In this document: positions 56,510-64,000 of the stretch, one piece after another
Numbering within the stretch: the first letter of the stretch is position 1
Layout: each line of letters begins with the position of its first letter
Source: Prochlorococcus sp. AG-347-M23
GTDB taxonomy: Bacteria > Cyanobacteriota > Cyanobacteriia > PCC-6307 > Cyanobiaceae
Length of the DNA stretch: 64,000 bases
Assembly (NCBI GenBank): GCA_003278855.1
Contig: QCCU01000007.1
Location: 1-64,000 of the forward strand
Direction of reading: 5' to 3'
The notes under the pieces: model-generated
Databases searched by the model: none
What the model was told of the DNA's origin: nothing
Seen by the model: the letters and a program-made list of their open reading frames with translations, nothing else
Made by a program: the position numbers and the translations under genes

Positions 56510-57909
56510 CGTTTTTTCTCCTCTTTGGTAGATATCTCAGTATCTTGAACAGTCTCTAATGGATCATTATCTGTGAATTCTTCTCCTTCGTATTGTTCCT
56601 CTCCATATTCTTCTTCATCTTCGGGAAGGGGATAAAGCTCTCTTAATCTTGCATCTTCTGCAGCACGCTCAGCTTGTTCTGCTTCTAATCTTTGTTCAGC
56701 TTCTCTCTGGAGATTCTCTTCTTCTTCCCTTTGAATGATTAATTCAGAGACTGCAGCATCTTCTGCTTCCTGATCGTATTCATGCGAGTTTTTAACGTCA
56801 ATCTTCCAACCAGTTAATCTTGCGGCAAGTCTTACATTTTGACCTTCTCTACCAATTGCGAGACTTAATTGATCAGGTGGAACTAGTACGTGCGCATGTT
56901 GCCCTGCTGGGTCTACAAGTCTTACTTGATCGACTTTCGCAGGACTTAAAGAGTTTAAAATATACTGTATTGGATTAGATGACCATTTAATAACATCAAT
57001 TTTTTCTCCTCTTAATTCATTTACTACTTGTTGAATTCTTGCTCCTCTCGCTCCAATACAGGCACCTACAGGGTCCACTTCTTCTTCGACACTATCAACA
57101 GCTACTTTTGTTCTTGGCCCAACAGCTCTTGAAGGAGGGTTGGCTTCTCTTGAAACAGCAACAATTTTCACTGTGCCTTCTTGAATTTCCGGGACTTCAT
57201 TTTCAAATAAATAAACCACTAAACCAGCATTTGCTCTACTTACAAAAAGTTGCGGCCCTTTTCTTGCAATTTCGCTAACTTCCTTCAAAAATACTTTGAA
57301 AGTTGCATTTGCTCTATAATTATCATTTGGCAATTGATCTCTTTTGGGAAGTTCGGCCTCTACTTCAGGTCTACCAATACCCGAACTAACTCCCATAATT
57401 ACTGATTGTCTTTCAAATCTTATAACTCTTGCAGTTAAAACAGGATCTTCCAAATCCGCAAATTCTTCTTGGATCATTTTTCGTTGTTGATCTCTTAATT
57501 TTTGGGCTAAAACTTGCTTTGTCGTTGAAGCAGCCATTCGCCCAAAATCCTCTTTTTCTGGAGTAACGTCTAAAACAACTGTGTCGCCTATTTGCGCATC
57601 TTCAGCTACTTGTTTAACTTCTACGAGAGATATTTGATGATCTTCGCTCTCAACTTCTTCAACAATTATTTTACTCGATAATATCCTATAACCTTCTTCA
57701 TCTAGATCTAGTCCAACATCAAAATTACTGAAATACTCTTCATCAAATGGATCTTGGTTAACTCCAATGTAAAAAGTTTTTCTATATTTTTCGTATCCTT
57801 TTAATAAAGCTTCGCGTAATGCTAATTCCACGATATTAGGAGGTAACTTTTTTTCCTCACTAATGTCTTCAATGAGATTGTTTAAACCTGGGAGAATAAC
57901 TAATGCCAT
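56506..57909 (-). CDS. nusA: Transcription termination/antitermination factor NusA
   Basis: The 467-residue NusA starts MALVILPGLNNLIEDISEEK. It has the N-terminal RNA polymerase-binding domain, an S1 domain (about residues 135-200), and KH domains with IGARGARIQQVVNELRGEKI (about 283-302) and IGREGQNVRLAARLTGWKID. The C-terminal part is a Glu-rich coiled-coil-like tail rather than the acidic repeats of E. coli. It is the second gene of the operon after rimP. Confidence 0.96.
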   Translation of the reverse strand: MALVILPGLNNLIEDISEEKKLPPNIVELALREALLKGYEKYRKTFYIGVNQDPFDEEYFSNFDVGLDLDEEGYRILSSKIIVEEVESEDHQISLVEVKQVAEDAQIGDTVVLDVTPEKEDFGRMAASTTKQVLAQKLRDQQRKMIQEEFADLEDPVLTARVIRFERQSVIMGVSSGIGRPEVEAELPKRDQLPNDNYRANATFKVFLKEVSEIARKGPQLFVSRANAGLVVYLFENEVPEIQEGTVKIVAVSREANPPSRAVGPRTKVAVDSVEEEVDPVGACIGARGARIQQVVNELRGEKIDVIKWSSNPIQYILNSLSPAKVDQVRLVDPAGQHAHVLVPPDQLSLAIGREGQNVRLAARLTGWKIDVKNSHEYDQEAEDAAVSELIIQREEEENLQREAEQRLEAEQAERAAEDARLRELYPLPEDEEEYGEEQYEGEEFTDNDPLETVQDTEISTKEEKKR

Positions 57910-57943
57910 CTATGATGGGGATTTGAATAATGGTTGAAAATAA

Positions 57944-58411
57944 TTAATCTTTTAATGTAGAAAGACTAATTTTTAGTACTTCATCAAAAGGAATTTTTTT
58001 AATTCTACCTTTTATGTTAATGGCTAAATAATCTTTAGACTTTTCATAAAGTAAACCATTCAGAAATTTTATTTTTGAATTCTTTTGGTTTAACTCAACA
58101 TTAACTGGAAAACCTTTAAAAGTTTTGAAGTCTCTTTCTGAGGTTAGTTCATCACTGACCCCTTGACTACTAATTTCTAAGACATATGAACAATTAAAAA
58201 GATTTGATTTTTCTATTTCGTCAGATGCTGGGGTATTAAACAGCGCACAATCATCTAAAGAAATGTCATCCCCATCAGTTTTTCTTATAGTTATTTCAAT
58301 AACAATTGGATTTTGATTAGTTTGTATATTTAAACCGCAGATTTCTAAATCCCACTCATTAGCAACTTTTTCTAATAAAGCTTCTAGTTTACTTTTGTTT
58401 TCTTTATTCAA
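57944..58411 (-). CDS. rimP: Ribosome maturation factor RimP
   Basis: The 155-residue protein has the RimP core: [20 protein letters not shown], then [20 protein letters not shown] and [20 protein letters not shown]. It helps 30S assembly around S12. The motif EVSSPG/DRPL of other RimP proteins reads [12 protein letters not shown] here, a modest departure. It is the first gene of the rimP-nusA-ylxR-infB operon and divergent from the HtrA gene. Confidence 0.9.
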   Translation of the reverse strand: MNKENKSKLEALLEKVANEWDLEICGLNIQTNQNPIVIEITIRKTDGDDISLDDCALFNTPASDEIEKSNLFNCSYVLEISSQGVSDELTSERDFKTFKGFPVNVELNQKNSKIKFLNGLLYEKSKDYLAINIKGRIKKIPFDEVLKISLSTLKD

Positions 58412-58546
58412 ATTTATTTTTAAATTTATTTAAAATTTATTTTCACACATTAAGAAGTTTTTTCTATAGAAAAATTTAAAAATTTGCATTTTATGGATGT
58501 AAACAAAAAAACAACAATAATCTCTTTCTTCAATTAGATTTATTAA

Positions 58547-59701
<1,155 letters not shown>

Positions 59702-59748
59702 AGCACCCATTGAAATTTAATAATCTATAACAATTAGAGAAAAAGATT

Positions 59749-60462
59749 TTGGATTTACAAACTCAAATGAAACAAGTAGTTGCTGATGCAGCAATAAAGG
59801 AAGTAAAGAGTGACATGATTCTTGGATTAGGTTCCGGATCTACAGCTGCGTTAATGATAAAAAGCCTTGCGGATGAAATGCGTTCTGGGATACTCCAAAA
59901 TATTAGAGGAGTTGCAACTTCTTTTCAATCAGAAGTTTTAGCGCTTGAACTGGATATCCCACTTATCGATCTAGCTTCTGTATCTCAAATTGATCTAGCT
60001 ATTGATGGAGCAGATGAAGTTGATCCAGGATTTCAATTAATAAAAGGAGGAGGAGCATGCCATGTTAGAGAAAAGTTAGTGGCATCTAAAGCTAATCAGT
60101 TGTTGATTGTTGTTGATGAAACTAAACTCGTGCAAAATCTAAATCAATCTTTCCCTTTACCTGTAGAAGTTCTTCCAAATGCTTGGAAGCAAGTTCAGGA
60201 AGTTATTTCAGAAATGAATGGAACTTCTTCTTTAAGAATGGCTACTAAAAAAGCTGGCCCAGTTGTAACTGACCAAGGCAACCTCGTTCTAGATGTATTA
60301 TTTAATGATGGTATTAAGAATCCAAAAGACATTGAAATGCAGATTAATAATATTCCAGGAGTACTAGAAAATGGTTTATTTGTTGATCTTACAGATAAAG
60401 TATTAGTTGGTAAAATTGAAGATAACATTCCAGTGGTTTACTCCCCTTCAAGAGCTAGCTAA
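59749..60462 (+). CDS. rpiA: Ribose-5-phosphate isomerase A
   Basis: The 237-residue enzyme starts at TTG 59749. The phosphate-binding [15 protein letters not shown] is at about residues 26-40, the catalytic region is [21 protein letters not shown], and the lysine region is KSSGG-like (here [11 protein letters not shown]). It interconverts ribose 5-phosphate and ribulose 5-phosphate in the Calvin cycle and pentose phosphate pathway. Its stop overlaps that of the convergent hisD by two bases. Confidence 0.95.
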   Translation: MDLQTQMKQVVADAAIKEVKSDMILGLGSGSTAALMIKSLADEMRSGILQNIRGVATSFQSEVLALELDIPLIDLASVSQIDLAIDGADEVDPGFQLIKGGGACHVREKLVASKANQLLIVVDETKLVQNLNQSFPLPVEVLPNAWKQVQEVISEMNGTSSLRMATKKAGPVVTDQGNLVLDVLFNDGIKNPKDIEMQINNIPGVLENGLFVDLTDKVLVGKIEDNIPVVYSPSRAS

Positions 60463-61745
60463 TTTTCAAATCTTATTTCTACAGAGTTAGCGTGGCTATG
60501 TAATCCTTCACTTTTAGCAAGATTAATAATATCAGGGCTATTAACTTTTAAACTTTCTTCATTAAATTCAATTATTGAAGTATTTTTCATAAAAGTTTCA
60601 ACCCCTAAAGAACCGCTAAATCTAGAATTTCCTGACGTGGGTAAAGTATGATTTGGTCCTGCAAGATAATCTCCCACAGCTTCTGGCGTCCATTTTCCTA
60701 AAAATATCGCTCCTGCATTCTCTATACCTTCAAGAATTTTTTTTGAATCTATGGTAAGGATTTCTAGGTGTTCAGGGGCAAAGTAATTGCTTAGTTCAAT
60801 ACATGATTCGTAATTCTCGCAAATCACAATTAGACCCCAATTTTTTATTGATTGCATGCAAATTTCTTTTCTTGGATGATCATCTATTTTTTTATAAAGT
60901 TCTTCTAAAACTTCTTTTGCCTGGTTCTTTGATGTAGTTAGAAGTATTGATGAAGCTAAAGGATCATGTTCTGCTTGCGCTAGTAGATCAGATGCTATAT
61001 GAGTGCTTTGAGCTGTTTCATCTGCGATGATTAATATTTCACTTGGACCAGCTAAAGAATCAATCCCTGTAGAGCCATAAATGAGTTTTTTAGCAGTTGT
61101 TACATATATATTCCCGGGACCTGAAATAACATCAACTTTATTGATTTGATTTGTACCAAATGCTAAAGCACCAATTGCTTGAGCTCCTCCAATTCTAAAT
61201 ACTTTATTGACCCCTGATAAGTGAGCTGCAGCTAAAACAGTTTTGTTTATTTCCCCTTTTTTATTCCCAGGAGATACCATTATAATTTCTTCTACTCCTG
61301 CTACTTTTGCAGGTATAGCATTCATCAATACTGTACTTGGATAAGCAGCTCTACCTCCAGGAATATAAATACCTGCATTTTTAACTGGTCTCCATCTTCT
61401 TTGGACGGTATCGCCATATTCACCTTTTATAGTGAAAGATTGAGGAATTTCTTTTTCATGGAATTTTTGAATTCTTTTATGAGCGACAATTAGTGAGTGC
61501 TTCAAATTGTTATCAATTTCATCCCATGCATTCTTTATTAGATCAGCACTCACTTGCATAGGGTCTGGGTCGAAACCATCAAATTTTTTTGTATATTTTT
61601 GTACTGCTATATCTCCAGAAATTTTTATATCTTGAAGAATTTCTTCAACAATTGTATTTATCTTATTATTGTTATCTGAATTAGTTCGAATAGAAATCCT
61701 TTTTAATTCTTCAACAGCTTCTTTTGTATTATTTAATATCTTCAT
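60459..61745 (-). CDS. hisD: Histidinol dehydrogenase
   Basis: The 428-residue zinc enzyme performs the last two oxidations of histidine synthesis. Key regions include [38 protein letters not shown], the metal ligands in [14 protein letters not shown], and FAPEHLEIL with [12 protein letters not shown]. The length is normal. It lies between rpiA (convergent, stops overlapping) and rpsT (divergent). Confidence 0.96.
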   Translation of the reverse strand: MKILNNTKEAVEELKRISIRTNSDNNNKINTIVEEILQDIKISGDIAVQKYTKKFDGFDPDPMQVSADLIKNAWDEIDNNLKHSLIVAHKRIQKFHEKEIPQSFTIKGEYGDTVQRRWRPVKNAGIYIPGGRAAYPSTVLMNAIPAKVAGVEEIIMVSPGNKKGEINKTVLAAAHLSGVNKVFRIGGAQAIGALAFGTNQINKVDVISGPGNIYVTTAKKLIYGSTGIDSLAGPSEILIIADETAQSTHIASDLLAQAEHDPLASSILLTTSKNQAKEVLEELYKKIDDHPRKEICMQSIKNWGLIVICENYESCIELSNYFAPEHLEILTIDSKKILEGIENAGAIFLGKWTPEAVGDYLAGPNHTLPTSGNSRFSGSLGVETFMKNTSIIEFNEESLKVNSPDIINLAKSEGLHSHANSVEIRFEN

Positions 61746-61809
61746 TTGCTTAATTTTTTCAAATAGAAAGGCTCAAAGCCCAATTTAATAACTTCTAAAT
61801 TATATATGA

Positions 61810-61839
61810 TTGATTAGTCGTCGATTTATTTGTTATGAT
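61810..61839 (+). promoter_or_regulatory. Candidate promoter for rpsT
   Basis: TTGATT (61810-61815) and TATGAT (61834-61839) are 18 bases apart, 27 bases before the rpsT start at 61866. The TATGAT hexamer also occurs before rpsL. Confidence 0.45.
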
Positions 61840-61865
61840 AAGGTTCTTCTATTAATGCACCCTCT

Positions 61866-62159
61866 GTGGCTAACAACAAATCAGCAAAAAAGAGAATTCA
61901 AATTGCCGAAAGAAATCGATTAGTAAATAAGTCATATAAATCTACGGTTAGGACTTTAACCAAAAAAACCTTAGAGAATTGCGAAAAATATAAACAAAAC
62001 CCGAATGAGGATAATAAAAATTTAGTAAATATAAGTCTTAATAAAGCTTTTAGCTTAATCGATAAAGCAGTTAAAAAAAATGTTCTTCACAAGAACAACG
62101 CTGCTAATAAAAAATCGAAAATCAACAATTTTGTAAAAACTACTCTTACCACCAAGTAA
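61866..62159 (+). CDS. rpsT: 30S ribosomal protein S20
   Basis: The 97-residue basic, helical S20 starts at GTG 61866 (MANNKSAKKRIQIAERNRLV). The pattern NKSxKKRI is universal in the family, and the end is Lys/Asn-rich. GTG is chosen because no ATG precedes the family start. It is followed by tatD after 16 bases. Confidence 0.95.
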   Translation: MANNKSAKKRIQIAERNRLVNKSYKSTVRTLTKKTLENCEKYKQNPNEDNKNLVNISLNKAFSLIDKAVKKNVLHKNNAANKKSKINNFVKTTLTTK

Positions 62160-62175
62160 AAGACAGATCATAATT

Positions 62176-62985
62176 ATGAGCGATATAGAACTCATAGACT
62201 CGCACTGTCATTTAATATTTGAAAATTTTGAGAGAGATCTTGAAGATGTTGTTTTAAGGTTGCGCTCAAGAGGTGTAAAAAAATTAGTTCATGCTTGTTG
62301 TGAATTAACAGAAATTCCAAAGTTGAAAAAAATATCCCATGAATTTAATGAAATTTACTATTCAGTTGGTTTGCACCCGCTAGAAGCAAAAAAATGGGAA
62401 CAAAGTTCAAAATCTCTTCTAAGAAAATCAGTTCTAGAGGATAGACGAGTTGTAGCTATTGGAGAATTAGGCTTGGATTTTTTTAAAAATGAAAATAAAA
62501 CTCAACAGATTGAAGCACTTATCCCCCAAATGGAGTTAGCTTATGAACTTCAATTGCCCGTAATTATCCATTGCAGAGATGCTGCAAATGAAATGATTGA
62601 GATATGTAGTGATCTTTTTAAAAAAGGAAAATGTCCTAATGGTGTACTTCATTGTTGGACAGGAACACCAAAAGAAATGAAGCAATTCTTGAATCTTGGA
62701 TTTTACATCAGTTTTAGTGGTATAGTTACTTTCCCAAAAGCACATGAAATTCATGAGTGTGCCAAAATAGTACCAAGTGATAAATATTTAATTGAAACTG
62801 ACTCACCATTTTTAGCTCCTGTCCCTCATAGGGGTAAGAGAAATGAACCTGCGTTTGTTGAAAATGTTGCCAATTTTATGGCAGATTTAAGATCTACTGA
62901 ATTATCCACAATTGCTAGAGAGTCATATAAGAATGCTGAAGATTTGTTTAAATTTGACTTGTTAAGTAGACGCAGCAGCTGTTAG
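62176..62985 (+). CDS. tatD: TatD-type metal-dependent DNase
   Basis: The 269-residue TIM-barrel hydrolase has metal ligands HxH in IDSHCHLIFENF (residues 7-18), E in GELGLDFF, H in IIHCRDAANEM, H in VLHCWTGTPKEM and D in IETDSPFLAPVPHRGKRNEP. TatD proteins are 3'-5' DNases or D-aminoacyl-tRNA/phospho-hydrolase-like enzymes. It sits in a unit with rpsT and upstream of rpoB by 221 bases. Confidence 0.93.
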   Translation: MSDIELIDSHCHLIFENFERDLEDVVLRLRSRGVKKLVHACCELTEIPKLKKISHEFNEIYYSVGLHPLEAKKWEQSSKSLLRKSVLEDRRVVAIGELGLDFFKNENKTQQIEALIPQMELAYELQLPVIIHCRDAANEMIEICSDLFKKGKCPNGVLHCWTGTPKEMKQFLNLGFYISFSGIVTFPKAHEIHECAKIVPSDKYLIETDSPFLAPVPHRGKRNEPAFVENVANFMADLRSTELSTIARESYKNAEDLFKFDLLSRRSSC

Positions 62986-63206
62986 AATTAGGAATTACTG
63001 GAAATTTTTCTTAATTTTTTGACTTTAACTTACACAGTTAATGATTTATCAGCATTAAACACAATTTAATTCTTATTTATTAGATTGTTCTTTTGTTGAA
63101 ATCGAGATTTAATGGTTGATCTCATTTCTAGTGAAAAGTTAAAGAACTTATTATTGAGTAGATTAAAAGTAAATAGTAAATCTCACAAAATCGCAGGTTT
63201 TCTTGG

Positions 63207-64000
63207 ATGAGCAGTAGCGCTTTACAGGTAGCAAAAACAGCTACTTATCTACCAGATTTAGTTGAAGTACAAAGAGCAAGCTTTAAATGGTTTTTGGAAA
63301 AGGGTTTAATAGAAGAATTACAAAATTTTTCTCCTATTTCTGATTACACAGGTAAATTAGAATTACACTTTATTGGTGAAGAGTACAGGTTAAAAAGACC
63401 TAGACATGATGTTGAGGAAGCCAAAAGAAGAGATGCTACATTCGCATCCCAGATGTATGTAATTTGTAGGTTAATTAATAAAGAGACAGGAGAAATTAAA
63501 GAGCAAGAAGTATTTATTGGCGAATTACCATTAATGACTGAAAGAGGAACTTTCATTATTAATGGTGCCGAAAGAGTTATTGTTAATCAAATTGTTCGAA
63601 GTCCTGGAGTTTATTTTAAAGATGAACTCGATAAAAATGGTCGAAGAACTTACAACGCTAGCGTTATCCCTAATAGAGGAGCATGGTTAAAATTCGAGAC
63701 TGACAAAAATAATTTACTTTACGTGAGAGTTGATAAAACTAGAAAAATTAATGCTCATGTTCTTATGAGAGCGATGGGTCTTTCAGATAATGATGTAGTT
63801 GATAAACTTAGGCATCCCGAGTTTTATCAAAACTCAATTGACTCAGCCAATGACGAGGGTATTAATTCAGAAGATCAGGCATTACTTGAGCTATACAAGA
63901 AGCTACGTCCTGGTGAACCGCCCTCCGTTTCTGGCGGACAACAGCTATTACACAGTAGATTCTTTGATCCTAAAAGATATGATTTAGGTCGAGTTGGTAG
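63207..64000 (+). CDS. rpoB: RNA polymerase subunit beta (5' part, runs off window)
   Basis: ATG 63207 opens a frame that stays open to the window end (about 264 residues). It starts [20 protein letters not shown] and continues with [38 protein letters not shown]-like (here [20 protein letters not shown]) and [16 protein letters not shown]. This is the N-terminal protrusion/lobe of beta. The rest, and rpoC1/rpoC2, are expected to the right. The 221-base spacer 62986-63206 has no gene. Confidence 0.95.
   Translation, partial: MSSSALQVAKTATYLPDLVEVQRASFKWFLEKGLIEELQNFSPISDYTGKLELHFIGEEYRLKRPRHDVEEAKRRDATFASQMYVICRLINKETGEIKEQEVFIGELPLMTERGTFIINGAERVIVNQIVRSPGVYFKDELDKNGRRTYNASVIPNRGAWLKFETDKNNLLYVRVDKTRKINAHVLMRAMGLSDNDVVDKLRHPEFYQNSIDSANDEGINSEDQALLELYKKLRPGEPPSVSGGQQLLHSRFFDPKRYDLGRVG

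Overview
The window looks like the genome of a marine picocyanobacterium of the genus Prochlorococcus, most likely a high-light-adapted lineage. The DNA is AT-rich and densely coded. It carries psaA-psaB, psaI-psaL, ferredoxin-dependent glutamate synthase, ndhN, a cobalamin-pathway fusion gene and the cyanobacterial ribosomal-protein gene order (rpsJ behind tufA, no rpsN or rpmD in the spc segment). Strain-level identity cannot be fixed from the sequence alone.

Layout. 1-280: 5' part of ndhN (minus strand). 281-558: divergent spacer and structured leader. 559-16676: one long co-directional run that merges the S10, spc and alpha operons (rplC to rplQ) with secY, adk, rpmJ, rpoA, truA, rplM, rpsI, rpmE and prfA. 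16687-18461: an HNH nuclease-like gene divergent from alr. 18523-18611: tRNA-Ser(GCU). Its 3' end is repeated at 19707-19718, which brackets a ~1.1 kb micro-island with two small unrecognised genes. 19753-22441: a HAD phosphatase-like gene and a CbiG-CobJ fusion. 22776-29631: photosystem I genes psaA, psaB, psaI and psaL, interrupted by a glycosyltransferase and a small HEAT-like gene. 29695-32199: an NlpC/P60 peptidase and a beta-lactamase-fold protein read divergently, then a small gene and a degenerate serine-recombinase homologue. 32539-38304: lipA, a YCII protein and glutamate synthase. 38501-43209: the str operon (rpsL, rpsG, fusA, tufA, rpsJ). 43266-50533: a LON-domain protein, a quinol methyltransferase, pheA, a DUF1997 protein, rnhB-rne, dapL and clpS. 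50549-52834: a radical SAM protein, tRNA-Thr(CGU) and a small membrane protein. 52851-58411: the rimP-nusA-ylxR-infB operon (minus strand). 58571-64000: an HtrA protease, rpiA, hisD, rpsT, tatD and the 5' part of rpoB.

How it fits together. Most of the window is core machinery for translation, transcription, photosynthetic electron transfer, nitrogen assimilation and cofactor synthesis. Genes in the ribosomal run overlap or sit a few bases apart, so the few wider gaps stand out as likely control points: upstream of rplC, between rplX and rplE, and between tufA and rpsJ. Each holds an inverted repeat. The psaA leader holds two abutting hairpins of identical geometry.

The only accessory-looking DNA is the tRNA-Ser micro-island. 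It has a 12-bp att-like repeat, a second set of GGGGACAAT-type repeats inside it, an unusual leader before its first gene, and no integrase. It resembles a minimal tRNA-targeted integrative element or its remnant. No CRISPR array, insertion sequence, rRNA operon or prophage was seen.
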